Assembly (NCBI GenBank): GCA_039191605.1
Contig: JBCCXL010000001.1
Coordinates: 186,001-250,000, forward strand
Direction: 5' to 3'
From: JBCCXL01 sp039191605
GTDB taxonomy: Bacteria; Acidobacteriota; Thermoanaerobaculia; Multivoradales; JAHZIX01
DNA length: 64,000 bases
How positions within the stretch are numbered: the stretch's first letter is position 1; every line of letters begins with the position of its first letter. Below are positions 45,728-54,926 of the stretch, in pieces. The position numbers were made by a program, and so were the translations under genes. The notes beneath the pieces are model-generated. The model was not told the DNA's origin, ran no database searches, and saw only the letters and a list, made by a program, of their open reading frames with translations.

Positions 45728-46518
45728 CGCAGCGAGCAAACCCGGGCTCCCACCCGTCGCCCCAGGCGACCCAAAGCTCCGGCTCTGAAGCCGCAGACCT
45801 CGAGCACACCGCAGGCCAGCCAGCTCATCCTGTAGCCACCGAGGGGATCTACATCGTGGTGCCGGCCTACAACGAGGCCGGAGCCGTAGGCGACGTAGTG
45901 CGAGAGCTGCGAGAACACTACCGGTGGGTGGTGGTGATCGACGATGGCTCCCGAGATCTCAGCTCCCAAGTCGCCGCCGACGCCGGCGCCATCGTGCTCA
46001 GGCATCCGATCAATCGCGGCCAGGGTGCTGCCCTACAAACCGGCATCACTTTCGCCCTGGAGCAGGGAGCGGAAATCGTCATCACCTTCGATAGCGACGG
46101 GCAACACCGGGTAGAGGACCTACCGCGCCTGCTGCACCCGATCCTGCAGGGCGATGCGGACGTCGTTCTCGGCTCCCGCTTCCTCAGCGGCGCCGATACT
46201 CAGGCCGTCCCCTGGACTCGCCGCTTGCTGCTGCGAGGGGCGGTCCTCTTCACCCGCATGGTCTCTGGGCCCCGATTGACCGATGCCCACAACGGGTTTC
46301 GGGCGTTCTCTCGGCGCGCTGCGCAAAGAATTCAAATCCGACTGGACCGCATGGCCCACGCCAGTGAATTGGTCGACCAGATCCACCGCTCCCGGCTGCC
46401 CTATCAGGAGGTCCCGGTACGCATTCGCTATACCGAGTACTCCCGCGGCAAGGGACAACGGGCCAGCGCCGCCTTTCGGGTGGCCTGGGATTACCTCCTG
46501 GGACGGGTGCTGAGATGA
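45724..46518 (+). CDS. Family 2 glycosyltransferase (DPM/DPG synthase-like)
   Basis: 264 residues; ATG overlaps the sulfatase-fold gene's stop, with AGGAGG 4 nt upstream. GT-A motifs: IYIVVPAYNEAGAVGDVV, VVVIDDGSRDLSSQ, NRGQGAALQTG, TFDSDGQHRVEDL (metal-binding D-x-D) and GSRFLSG. Resembles dolichol-phosphate-type sugar transferases that load a sugar on a polyprenyl phosphate at the membrane. No transmembrane segment of its own; the next gene, DUF2304, is a frequent neighbour and likely membrane partner. It overlaps that gene as well. Confidence 0.9.
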   Translation: MTQRANPGSHPSPQATQSSGSEAADLEHTAGQPAHPVATEGIYIVVPAYNEAGAVGDVVRELREHYRWVVVIDDGSRDLSSQVAADAGAIVLRHPINRGQGAALQTGITFALEQGAEIVITFDSDGQHRVEDLPRLLHPILQGDADVVLGSRFLSGADTQAVPWTRRLLLRGAVLFTRMVSGPRLTDAHNGFRAFSRRAAQRIQIRLDRMAHASELVDQIHRSRLPYQEVPVRIRYTEYSRGKGQRASAAFRVAWDYLLGRVLR

Positions 46519-46925
46519 GCTTCTTCAACGACCTCAACATGTTTCAGGCCGTCGGGCTCACCTTCCTCACCCTGGCCGCGGCAGCGACCCTCACCGCGAG
46601 CCTGCGCCACCGCATCTCCCGCCGCGCGGGCCTCGGCTGGCTCTCCCTCTGGGTGGGCAGCGCCATCGCCCTGCGCTGGCCGGAGACCACCAAGGTGGCC
46701 GCTAGCTTTCTCGGCATCTCCCGCGGCGCCGACCTCGTCTTCTACAGCGCGATCCTCGCCGCCCTAGCCGCCTTTTTTCTTCTCTTCTTGCGGCTGCGAC
46801 AGGCGGAGAACCACATCACGGAGCTCACCCGTCGGATCGCCATTCTCCACGCCCAGAAGAGTCTTCCAAAAAGCCGAAGCACGGCCGCGGATCGCGAGCG
46901 CTCCGACTCTTCAGGCATCGGCTGA
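46515..46925 (+). CDS. DUF2304-family small membrane protein
   Basis: 136 residues with three transmembrane helices (about 10-27, 42-60, 75-95), followed by a helical cytoplasmic tail (RLRQAENHITELTRRIAILHAQKSL). The combination and position directly behind a GT2 gene match DUF2304. ATG overlaps the GT2 stop. It probably helps anchor or regulate the transferase; no enzymatic motif is present. Confidence 0.85.
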   Translation: MSFFNDLNMFQAVGLTFLTLAAAATLTASLRHRISRRAGLGWLSLWVGSAIALRWPETTKVAASFLGISRGADLVFYSAILAALAAFFLLFLRLRQAENHITELTRRIAILHAQKSLPKSRSTAADRERSDSSGIG

Positions 46926-47639
46926 GTCGCCACCAATCCACCCAGCCCCCGACCTCCGCGCTTAGAAATTCTCGACCGGCTCGGGTTCACGACAGGCTTG
47001 CTGCGCCTCTAGGCCCCTCGCCTACCCCGTCAAACAAGCCCGACGGATAAGAGAGTCAGCGGGACCAGCAGCGGGCAGGAAGATCGGAGGGGAGATGCGG
47101 TGAGAGCGGGAGAAAAAGCGACTCAGAGAGAAAAAAGGGCCCGGTCGCCCGCTGTCGGTGTGAATCCCCACCCCTGGATCGGGAGCTCATACGAGGTCCC
47201 AAGACTCACATCGACACACATACGGGAACGACCGGGCCAACCCTTTGGACAATAGGCCAATTCTAGCGGAAAGGGGCATTTTTTCCTAGGAATCGGCACT
47301 TGCGGCTGAGAAAAATCTCTTGAGGAGGATCTTTTCAGTACCTGGAGAGGGAATATTCGTCTACTGAGGTTGAACTGGATGTAACTATACCATTGCTAAA
47401 CGGATAAAAGACACCGTCCTAGGCAGGCTCTCCATTTTAAGCCCGTTTGAACAGCTTTCCCTCCTCTCGTCCCGGGAGATCCCCCGCCGAGGCTTCCAAC
47501 CCTTCCGATTTCCAGCCACGACACCCTCCAAGCTCGAGCCATCGGGAGCTGAGAGCTCGACGTCGGGAGCGATCCGTCGATCGCCATCCACTGGCGCCCC
47601 ATCCACCAATGACTCGGTGGTTGGTGACTCGGAGGCCGG
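46926..47639. other. Long convergent intergenic region with a candidate RNA gene
   Basis: 714 bases between two convergent gene ends (DUF2304 on plus, GT4 on minus). The only structured part is 47131-47238, described separately. 47260-47420 is less GC-rich than its surroundings and may hold the minus-strand promoter of that RNA. No other gene is supported. Confidence 0.6.
47131..47238 (-). ncRNA. Candidate structured small RNA with its own terminator
   Basis: On the minus strand a 10-bp outer stem GGCCCGGTCG/CGACCGGGCC closes a ~100-nt element and is followed at once by CTTTTTT, as for a rho-independent end. Inside, CCCG/CGGG, then TGTCG/CGACA and TGTGA/TCACA pair across one mismatch, and TTGGGA/TCCCGA with CTC-GTAT-GAG caps it. 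The result is one long imperfect hairpin with a large asymmetric bulge (TCCAGGGGTGGGGAT). The shape is loosely 6S-like, but it is shorter and no Rfam class is recognised. The GGAAGGMAGCAGCC core of SRP RNA is absent. Confidence 0.5.
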
Positions 47640-48827
47640 CTACTCGCCCATCAATCGCCGATACAGGGCGCTGAGGGTCTCGGCTTCGCGAGACCAGTTG
47701 AAGGTTTCCATCACCGCCTTACGGCCTCGCTGCCCCATGGCTTCCGCCTCTTGAGGATTTTCTAGCAGTCGATCCACCGCCGCAGCGATCGCCTCGGGAT
47801 CCAGGGGATCGACCACGAGACCACAATCTGCCGATTCAACGATGGAGCGCCACAGCGGAAAATCCGAAACTACGACCGGAATCCCCGCAGCCATGTATTC
47901 AAAGAGCTTCACCGGGTAGGCCAGCTGGTAATTCGGCCTCGGGTGCAGCACCGCCAAACCGACCCTCGCCCGGCCCAGAGCCCGCAGCACTCCCGGCCGC
48001 AGCTGGTACCCCAAGGCCTCCACTCGATCCCACGCCGGGTCGCCCTGCAGCTCCGCTTCCAGAGATTCTTCGGCGAAAGGCCCCACCAACACCAATCGAG
48101 CCTCCGCCTGCTGCCAGCGCCCCGCCGCGGCGACCATCTCTCGAGCCCCGCGGATCGCGGTAATGCCGCCGACATAGAGCACCTCCGGAGGGCGTTGAGC
48201 ATAGGGCTCGCCGGCCTCGACGAGGGCCTCCACCTCCTCCCGCAGCGGAAAGTTCCGCGCCATCACGGTACGGCGAGCGGGAAACTTCTTCGCGATGTGG
48301 GGAGTGACGCAAACGAAGGCGCTCCAAAAGAGCTTGGCGTAGGCCTCCAGCACCCACCGCACCGCTGCCAGGGCCACCCCCAGCAGCGGCTTTCCGGCAT
48401 CTCGGCCGAGGGATAGGGCCTGAGGCACCGCATCCTCGTGGACGTCGAAAATCACTCGCCGCCGGCGCAGACGCAGCAGGGAGCCGACGGGGATCAAGAG
48501 GGTGTCGTGGAAATGGTATAGGTCGGCGTCGAGATCCCGGGCGATCCGCCAGGCGTCGCGAGAGGAAGCCCAGAGTCGGCGGAGCCCATAGGGATAGAAG
48601 CAATCCTTCACCGGATGGAAGATCACCCCGTCCAGCGGCTCCGGCGCCGGTTCCGGCGCGACCCAATGGACCTCGAAACCCGCCGCCGCCAGGCTGCGAC
48701 ACTCCTTGTGAAAGATCCGCATATCCGAGGAGCGGTGGAAGGTGGAGAGATGCACTACCCGCGGGCGCTTTGCCTTCGCGGAAGCTTCCTGGGGCATCTC
48801 CGCGGAGGGGCGGGCTTCAGCCGTCAT
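47640..48827 (-). CDS. Family 4 glycosyltransferase
   Basis: 395 residues of GT-B fold. N-terminal half has VHLSTFHRSSDMRIFHKECRSLAAAG and DADLYHFHDTLLIPVG. C-terminal half carries VLYVGGITAIRGAREMV, RLVLVGPF and the donor-binding PVKLFEYMAAGIPVVVSDFPLWRSIVESADCGLVVDPLDPEAIA. Typical of glycosyltransferases building O-antigen or capsule. It is the last gene in the minus-strand polysaccharide cluster. ATG overlaps the deacetylase stop. Confidence 0.9.
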   Translation of the reverse strand: MTAEARPSAEMPQEASAKAKRPRVVHLSTFHRSSDMRIFHKECRSLAAAGFEVHWVAPEPAPEPLDGVIFHPVKDCFYPYGLRRLWASSRDAWRIARDLDADLYHFHDTLLIPVGSLLRLRRRRVIFDVHEDAVPQALSLGRDAGKPLLGVALAAVRWVLEAYAKLFWSAFVCVTPHIAKKFPARRTVMARNFPLREEVEALVEAGEPYAQRPPEVLYVGGITAIRGAREMVAAAGRWQQAEARLVLVGPFAEESLEAELQGDPAWDRVEALGYQLRPGVLRALGRARVGLAVLHPRPNYQLAYPVKLFEYMAAGIPVVVSDFPLWRSIVESADCGLVVDPLDPEAIAAAVDRLLENPQEAEAMGQRGRKAVMETFNWSREAETLSALYRRLMGE

Positions 48828-50377
48828 GGAGCAAGAACCTTCACCGCTTCAGCGTAGCATCGCCGGGCAGCGGCGTTGCCGAGGCTGCTGTTGTGCCACA
48901 GCAGGCTCATGGTGCCTCGATGCCGACGGCAGACCGCCCCCAGCTCCTCGATGCTCTCCAATGCCTGACCCCAAGACAGCCGCTGGTAGGAGCTCAGCGT
49001 GACCTCCATCACCACCAGCGGGATTTCTCGCAGCGCCAGCGGCTCCCCTGACTCGAGGTCAAAGGCGGTATAGGGCCGACAGGTGCCGCAGCGAAAGCCA
49101 GCAACGTCGGCAAAGCCCAGGGTGCTGTCGTATTCCAGGCCCGCCTGCGCCCACTGGCGCCAGGTTTGGGTCGCCCTCCACCGCAGGTAATGCTGACGCC
49201 CCCCGAGGACCTGGGGCAGCGCCAACCCCGCCGTCGCCGCCGCAGAGCGCAGCGCTTCCAGCTCCCGCCCCAACAGGTCGGCATCCGTCGCGGTTTCGTA
49301 ACTCGGGTGGAGGCCGATCTCGTGGCCCCGGCGGTGAACTTCCCGCATCACGTCGAGGACAAAAGGATCGGTGAGCCGGTAGCTGCCGTCCGGTCGGCCC
49401 GGCGTAGCCCCGGCCATGAAGAAGAAGGCCGCCCTCTGCCCGACGGACTCCGCTCTCTCCATCAGCCAGTCGAAGGTGTTGTACGGATCTAAGGAGACGC
49501 TTCTCGTCGCCCAGGCCCCAACCCGCCGCGCCGCCGATACGACCTCCCCCGCCAGCAGATCCCCGGCGCTTCCCCGCAGCATCGCCGTCAGCCCTCGACC
49601 GACGCCGGCCAGCGGATGATCTACGTCATGGGAGAGCTCCAGCTCATACTCTCGGCTGGGCCGCGGCGCCGCCCCGAGCTTCTGCAGCCAGTGGTCGAGC
49701 TGATCGGCCCACTCGTCCACCAGGGCGCGGCCGAGCAGCCCGTGGCGCCCCATCCACGATTGATCGGCCGGAAAACGGCCGTGGAGATCGAAGACATCCT
49801 CCTGCGCCAGGGCCCGCTCCTCGTAGCGGCTGAGCCAGAAGAAGGCGGCGCCGAGGGGATCCGCGGCGCAGAGTAAATCCGCGGGAAGCTCTGTCGCTGA
49901 GGCTTCAGCTGGGAGCGCGGCGGCCCAAAGAGCGCCGTCGCGATCGCGGTAGGTGGCACCTTTCCAGGAAGCAGCATCCGGAATCTCCAGCGGTTCTCCG
50001 AAGAGCACCGCCAGGGGATTCTCCCCTCCGTCGAGATTCCCAGAGAACTCGCCTCGAAGGGTCGTCGGCACCGACCCCGCGCTCAGCCACCGGTCGGGGC
50101 TCAGGGAGAACAAGCCATCAGCCAGCCACAGGGCTCTGTCGTCGGCGGTGACCAACAGCGTCCACTCCCGCTCCAGCATCGATCGCCGCCAGAGGCCCCG
50201 GCCTTCGGCATCCCCGAGGCGCCGGCGGACTTCCGGCTCAGCCTCTTCCACCCATTGCAGCTCGTAGCCGAGATGCTCCTCGAAGAGGACCTTCAGCACC
50301 CAGCGACGCTCCTCGACGTAGCCAGGAGGCGTGTAGACCCGCAGCACGTGGGGCGGGCAAGACGAGGCAGGGGTCAT
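48824..50377 (-). CDS. Polysaccharide deacetylase-domain protein with N-terminal extension
   Basis: 517 residues. Residues 1-240 form an extra N-terminal domain similar to that of long bacterial polysaccharide-deacetylase-like proteins (DUF7033 type, my inference). The deacetylase part starts near 245 with SHDVDHP (His250, Asp251, Asp253, His254), followed by RRGHEIGLHPSYETATD and later EIPLVVMEVTL. The His/Asp metal-binding set is present. It probably N-deacetylates a sugar in the cell-surface glycan. ATG overlaps the acyltransferase stop; its own stop overlaps GT4. Confidence 0.85.
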   Translation of the reverse strand: MTPASSCPPHVLRVYTPPGYVEERRWVLKVLFEEHLGYELQWVEEAEPEVRRRLGDAEGRGLWRRSMLEREWTLLVTADDRALWLADGLFSLSPDRWLSAGSVPTTLRGEFSGNLDGGENPLAVLFGEPLEIPDAASWKGATYRDRDGALWAAALPAEASATELPADLLCAADPLGAAFFWLSRYEERALAQEDVFDLHGRFPADQSWMGRHGLLGRALVDEWADQLDHWLQKLGAAPRPSREYELELSHDVDHPLAGVGRGLTAMLRGSAGDLLAGEVVSAARRVGAWATRSVSLDPYNTFDWLMERAESVGQRAAFFFMAGATPGRPDGSYRLTDPFVLDVMREVHRRGHEIGLHPSYETATDADLLGRELEALRSAAATAGLALPQVLGGRQHYLRWRATQTWRQWAQAGLEYDSTLGFADVAGFRCGTCRPYTAFDLESGEPLALREIPLVVMEVTLSSYQRLSWGQALESIEELGAVCRRHRGTMSLLWHNSSLGNAAARRCYAEAVKVLAP

Positions 50378-51042
50378 CGCGGGGTCCCGGGCTCAGCCCG
50401 GGACGAGCTGCTCTCTTCCCCCGGCTGGCGGAGCTCCGAAGGTAGTTCCGAAGAGATGGCAAGACGCAAAGAGTCCGGCAGCGGGCGCCCGCTGGGCCCG
50501 CCGAAGGCCTGCTCCTCCACCTGCTGGCGATAGCCCTCTTCGTCCCGCCGTCCCAAAACCCGCTGCCCTGCCCCGCCGACGATCGCCAGGGGCTCGACGT
50601 CACGGGAAACCGTGGTGCCCATGCCGATGATCGCGCCATCGCCGATGGTCACTCCCGGCACTACCGCCACGTTCATTCCCAACCAGACGTTGCGGCCAAT
50701 GTGCACCGGCTTCGAGATCAGGTGATCGTCGTAGGGCAGCCGCTCGCCCCGGAAGTCATGATTCGCCGTGTACACCACCAGGTTGCGGGAAATATGGGTG
50801 TTGTCTCCGATGCTTAAGCCCCCGCGAGCGTAGAGATAGGCGCCGGCGCCGAGATGTACGTTATCGCCGAAGCGCACCTTCTCCGGAGCCACCACGGTGC
50901 AGGGTCCGTTGATCCGCACGCCTCGCCCGCAACGCTCGAAGCGGGAGGTCAGAGCGAGGGTGTAGAGCCAGCCCTGAGCCTTGAAGAACACCGCCCGCAG
51001 GCGCAGCAGCTGGTAGGCCCACCAGCCGAAGAATCTCTTCAT
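50374..51042 (-). CDS. Hexapeptide-repeat acyltransferase
   Basis: About 222 residues from the ATG at 51042, with GAGGAG 3 nt upstream. Left-handed beta-helix repeats (about 50-160: VRFGDNVHLGAG, LSIGDNTHISRN, VHIGRNVWLGMNVAVVPGVTIGDGAIIGMGTTV) with His-containing NHDFRG, similar to WbbJ/maltose O-acetyltransferases. The last ~50 residues are Ser/Pro/Gln-rich and have no family counterpart. It probably O-acetylates a sugar in the same glycan. Adjoins a flippase gene upstream (7-base gap) and a deacetylase gene downstream (overlap). Confidence 0.85.
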   Translation of the reverse strand: MKRFFGWWAYQLLRLRAVFFKAQGWLYTLALTSRFERCGRGVRINGPCTVVAPEKVRFGDNVHLGAGAYLYARGGLSIGDNTHISRNLVVYTANHDFRGERLPYDDHLISKPVHIGRNVWLGMNVAVVPGVTIGDGAIIGMGTTVSRDVEPLAIVGGAGQRVLGRRDEEGYRQQVEEQAFGGPSGRPLPDSLRLAISSELPSELRQPGEESSSSRAEPGTPR

Positions 51043-51049
51043 CGTCTCC

Positions 51050-52660
51050 TCATTCCTTCCCCTTCGGCTTCTCCTTCGACGAGCCCAACACCCTCCGAGC
51101 AATTCTGGAGGAGATCCGGGTGGAGAAGCGGCGCAGGTTCCCCAGCAGAGCCGCGGCGAGCACCGGATCCACGCGCCGAAGGACCCCCGCCGTGGTCAGA
51201 AGGCCAGCGTAGCAGCCCAAGGTCAGGATCAGGTAGAGCCAGGGGTTGGGCGCTTCGAACACCAAGCTGAGCCCCCACCACCAGGCCACGGAGAGCGCCG
51301 CACCACCGCCGAGGATCAAGCCGAGATCCCTCCAGGGCAGGCCGAGGGGCAGCGTGCGCTGCGCCGCCGTGCCCAGCAGCCACGCCTTGACCACCAGCAC
51401 CAGCAGGGTCGCCGCTGCGGCCCCCGAGAGGCCGAAACGTGGAACCCACCAAAGGTTCAGCAGCAGATTCGCTACCGCCAACGGGGCGGTGAGGGGGAAG
51501 AACCAGCGGGTGCGCTCGGCGAGAATCAGCACGTTGCGGAAGAGCTGGTCGAGACCGGAGAGCAGCACCCCGGCGGCAATCATGAAAACCAGAGTCGGCG
51601 CGACGCGGAAGGAGTCATTCCCCGTCAGCAACACCAGCAGAGGCGGCGCCGCCACCACCAAAGCCAACAGCAGGGGCACCGAGAGAGCCACGTAGATCCT
51701 CGCCGTATCCGCCGTCAGCCGGGCGACGGAAGCCTTCTCGCCCACGCTCCAGCGGGCGGCCAGCAGCGGGTAGAGCACCACGTTGACCGGCCCGACGACG
51801 AATTGAGCCAGATTACCGAGCATGTAGGCCGCGGCATACACCCCCACCTGAGCTAGGCCCAGCTGATCCAGGATCACGAAACGATCGACATAGTTGATCA
51901 CCCAGATCGCCAGCATGTAGGGCACCAGGGGAGCCGATAAGGCCAGCAGGCGGCGCAGCTCCCCCTGGGCAAAACGCCAGCTCCCGCCGCCGCTCCAGCG
52001 GGTCAACTGCATCGCGGTGGCGAGAAGCAGACCTGCCGCCGCCAAGCCCTCGAGGGCACAGAGGGCGATCACCGCCAGCTCCAGCGATACCCCAGCGAGC
52101 ACCAGCAGCGCCGTCATCGTCGCCAGCCCGCCGAGATCCACCGCCAGCTGCATCGAGGCGAAGAAGCGGATGCGCTGCCGCGCCCGGTAATAGGCGAGAG
52201 CGAAGGTCAGCAGCACCGCGGTGGCCAGCTTCGCCCACAGCAACAGAGCCCAATGGCTGGGGGTGCCGGCGCCGAAGAAGAGGCGGCTCAGGGGCTCCGC
52301 CAGCCCCCAGGCCAAGGCGCCGAGGGCCGCGAGGGTCCCGAGGATCATCGCCAAGGCGGAGAAATATCCCTCCCGCACCTGCCCCAGGACCTGGGGAGCC
52401 GGCTCCCCTTCCCCAGGGCCGAAGGCCCGAGCCAGGGGGCCCGCGTAGTAGCGAATGCAGGCGGAATCGAGACGCAGCATCGCCACCGCCGTCAGCAGGG
52501 CGACGGAGACGGAAACCTGAGACCAGATGCCGTAGGCCTCGGCATCCAGCGTGCGGGCGATGATCGGCAGCAGCAGAAAGCTCTTGAGGCCGCCGATGGC
52601 CTGCAGCGCCGCGACCAGCACCACGTCGAGAGCGGCTCTCCGCCCTCCACCGCTAGTCAT
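51050..52660 (-). CDS. Polysaccharide flippase (Wzx/MATE-like)
   Basis: 536 residues with about 13-14 hydrophobic segments. ATG overlaps the sulfotransferase stop at 52657. N-terminal LLLPIIARTLDAEAYGIWSQVSVSVALL and central LAPYMLAIWVINYVDRFVILDQLGLAQVGVYAAAYMLG-like segments (residues ~232-270) match the polysaccharide transporter family (oligosaccharide flippases). It would flip the undecaprenyl-linked repeat unit across the inner membrane. No wzy or waaL is obvious in the window. Confidence 0.88.
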   Translation of the reverse strand: MTSGGGRRAALDVVLVAALQAIGGLKSFLLLPIIARTLDAEAYGIWSQVSVSVALLTAVAMLRLDSACIRYYAGPLARAFGPGEGEPAPQVLGQVREGYFSALAMILGTLAALGALAWGLAEPLSRLFFGAGTPSHWALLLWAKLATAVLLTFALAYYRARQRIRFFASMQLAVDLGGLATMTALLVLAGVSLELAVIALCALEGLAAAGLLLATAMQLTRWSGGGSWRFAQGELRRLLALSAPLVPYMLAIWVINYVDRFVILDQLGLAQVGVYAAAYMLGNLAQFVVGPVNVVLYPLLAARWSVGEKASVARLTADTARIYVALSVPLLLALVVAAPPLLVLLTGNDSFRVAPTLVFMIAAGVLLSGLDQLFRNVLILAERTRWFFPLTAPLAVANLLLNLWWVPRFGLSGAAAATLLVLVVKAWLLGTAAQRTLPLGLPWRDLGLILGGGAALSVAWWWGLSLVFEAPNPWLYLILTLGCYAGLLTTAGVLRRVDPVLAAALLGNLRRFSTRISSRIARRVLGSSKEKPKGKE

Positions 52661-53667
52661 CCCGCCACGCCCTCGGACGATGGCTCGGAAGACTTCTCGG
52701 ACGACCGTCGAGTCGGCTCCCCCGGCGCACTCTCTGGCGTCCCCGCCGAGGTCCCGGCTGAAGGCACATCTGAAGGCACGGTCAGCGTGTAGCCATAGTG
52801 CAGAGCCAGCTCCCCGGCCTCCACCGCGAGCTGCTCTCGCTCCGCCGGCTTCCATTCTTCGTAGGCCGGGAAGCTGCCGCCCCGCTGTACGTTCACCGGC
52901 CTCGCCAGCAGCCCCTGCAGCCTGCGGCGCGGCAGCGCCGGAGCCCCAACCCAGGCGAGAATCGAAGACGCCGCCTCGGGATCCAGAAAGAGCTGCTCCG
53001 ACTTCACCGTGCGGCAGCGGCCTGCCCCCAGGCCCTGCTCAAAGGCCCGGATCTGGCGATAGGTCTCGGCCCACAGCCAGGCCGCGCGGGCCACCGGTGG
53101 GCGTTGTCGAAAGCTGGCCACCGGCGTATCGCGAGGAAACCAGTGGAGGTGGTCCGCCGCATCGTAGTAGCCGCGGCGCACGGCGCTGCGCACAAAGGCC
53201 GCCGGGTGGCGCACCAGGATCAAGAAGCGGGCCGCCGGCAGCAGGCGGGCGATGCCGGGGGCGTACGCGCTCAATCGATTGTTGGTCTCGACGTAGAGCC
53301 GCTGACGCATCACCGCGGTCTCCAGCATCTCCCACCGGGCCGCCAGCACGGCGGCCTCGAGGGCCTCGTCCCCGACTCCCTGGCGGTGGGCCTCGCGGGC
53401 AGAATACGCCAGCTCCGGCCGCGGTGCGTGGTGCACGTCGCAGCCGCCGGCGGCGCGGAAGATGCGGCTCAAGAGCTCGGTGCCGCTGCGCCCCGGGGAC
53501 AGAACGAAGAGAGCCGGAGCCCCCAGCACTCGGCGCACGTGATCTTCCCCGTCTCCCTGCTGCAGCCAGCGATCCCTCAGCCGCCAGGCCTTCTCGCGGC
53601 GCAGCCAGTGGCGAAGAGCCCCCGCCCCCCGCATCGCAAAGCGTCGCCAGGACGCGAGGTTCGGCAT
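52657..53667 (-). CDS. Sulfotransferase-family protein
   Basis: About 336 residues from the ATG at 53667. The 5'-phosphosulfate loop is FVLSPGRSGTELLSRIF (about 54-70, P-loop GRSGT), and LILVRHPAAFVRSAVRRGYY resembles the 3'-phosphate-binding segment (R and S of RHPxxxxxS). It probably transfers sulfate from PAPS to a hydroxyl, here likely on a sugar of the glycan, since it lies between the WbpE-type gene and the flippase. The acceptor is unknown. The C-terminus (~35 residues) is Ser/Pro/Glu low complexity. No PAPS-synthesis gene is in the window. Confidence 0.82.
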   Translation of the reverse strand: MPNLASWRRFAMRGAGALRHWLRREKAWRLRDRWLQQGDGEDHVRRVLGAPALFVLSPGRSGTELLSRIFRAAGGCDVHHAPRPELAYSAREAHRQGVGDEALEAAVLAARWEMLETAVMRQRLYVETNNRLSAYAPGIARLLPAARFLILVRHPAAFVRSAVRRGYYDAADHLHWFPRDTPVASFRQRPPVARAAWLWAETYRQIRAFEQGLGAGRCRTVKSEQLFLDPEAASSILAWVGAPALPRRRLQGLLARPVNVQRGGSFPAYEEWKPAEREQLAVEAGELALHYGYTLTVPSDVPSAGTSAGTPESAPGEPTRRSSEKSSEPSSEGVAG

Positions 53668-53681
53668 CAGCGTTGCTCTCC

Positions 53682-54926
53682 TCAGCCTCTCGCCGGCACT
53701 GAGGCGAGATCCTCCAGGGGTGCAGAAGACTCTTCCGGAAGCTGCGCCAGCACCTCCACCAGCGTCTCCACCACCCGCTCCTGAACCGCCGTTGAGATCG
53801 TCGGCCACAGCGGCAGAGAGAGCACCGACGCGGCGGCGGCCTCGGTCCGCGGCAGCGCGGGAAAGCTCACCCCTTCCGGTTCCTCATCAGCGCTATCCCA
53901 CACCGGCAGGCGGTGGATCGGCACCGGGTAGTAGACCATCGTGTTCACGCCTCGCTCGGCCAGCGCGGCGCGCACCGAGTCGCGGTGAGCCACCGGCAGA
54001 CGAAGGGTGTATTGATGGTAAACGTGGTTTCCTCGACCCCTCTCGCCGACGCTCTCGGCGCACGGAGTCTGCACCTGCGGTACGTCCGCCAGCAGCTCAT
54101 CGTAGCGCTGCGCCGCTCGCCGGCGCCCCTCGTTGGCGGAATCGAGATGGCGTAGCTTGACCCGCAACAGTGCCGCCTGCAGGGCATCCAGGCGACTATT
54201 CCAGCCGAGCTCTTCGTTGGCGTACTTGCGCCGCGCTCCGTGGGCCCGCAGCCTCGCCACCTTGCCCGCCACCTCCTCGTCGTCGGTGACCACCAGCCCC
54301 CCGTCCCCGAAGCCACCTAGATTCTTCGTGGGGAAGAAAGAGAAGGTGCCGACGCTGCCCAAAGTTCCCAGCCGGCGGCCGTTCCACCGTCCGCCGAAGG
54401 CCTGGGCGACGTCCTCCACCACGTGCAAACCGTGCTCCGAAGTGAAGGTCTGAATCCCCTCCAAATCCGCCGCTAGCCCGAAGAGATGCACCGGTAGCAC
54501 CGCCCGAGTGCGCGGCGTCAGCGCCGCGGCGAGCCCCGCCGGGTCGAGATTGAAGGTCGCCTCATCGATGTCCACGAAGACCGGATGGGCCCCCAGCCTC
54601 ATGATCGCCTCGGCAGTGGCGAAGAAGGTAAAGGCGGTCGTGATCACCTCGTCCCCGGGCCCGATACCCAAGGCCTCCAGGGCGAGAATCAGGGCGTCGG
54701 TGCCGTTGGCGACGCCGAGGGCATAGCGGCATCCGAGCAGGTCGGCGCATTCCTCCTCGAAGGCCTTCACCTCGGGGCCCAGAATGTAGCGCCCGGATCG
54801 CAGCACCCCCTCCGCGGCGGCCTGGAGCTCCGGCCACAGGGCCTCGACCTCCGGCGTCGGATCGAAGCTGGGAATGCTCTCCAGCTCTGCCGCTGCCTTG
54901 TTCTCGACCTTGCTCTCGTCGCTCAT
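53682..54926 (-). CDS. wbpE: DegT/DnrJ/EryC1-type sugar aminotransferase (WbpE-like)
   Basis: 414 residues. PLP-binding Lys201 in SFFPTKNLGGFGDGG, plus the family segments FGLAADLEGI, VEDVAQAFGG and NSRLDALQAALLRVKLRHLD. With the WbpB- and WbpD-type genes upstream it fits the transamination step that makes UDP-3-amino-GlcNAcA. The ATG overlaps the WbpD-type stop. An N-terminal ~25-residue extension before PEVEALWPEL is unusual but low-complexity. The symbol is assigned by context and family, not by a search. Confidence 0.85.
   Translation of the reverse strand: MSDESKVENKAAAELESIPSFDPTPEVEALWPELQAAAEGVLRSGRYILGPEVKAFEEECADLLGCRYALGVANGTDALILALEALGIGPGDEVITTAFTFFATAEAIMRLGAHPVFVDIDEATFNLDPAGLAAALTPRTRAVLPVHLFGLAADLEGIQTFTSEHGLHVVEDVAQAFGGRWNGRRLGTLGSVGTFSFFPTKNLGGFGDGGLVVTDDEEVAGKVARLRAHGARRKYANEELGWNSRLDALQAALLRVKLRHLDSANEGRRRAAQRYDELLADVPQVQTPCAESVGERGRGNHVYHQYTLRLPVAHRDSVRAALAERGVNTMVYYPVPIHRLPVWDSADEEPEGVSFPALPRTEAAAASVLSLPLWPTISTAVQERVVETLVEVLAQLPEESSAPLEDLASVPARG

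Noticed and set aside
47131..47238. SRP RNA or tmRNA as an identity of the structured RNA
   Set aside because: No GGAAGGMAGCAGCC-type core of SRP RNA, and no tRNA-like ends of tmRNA.
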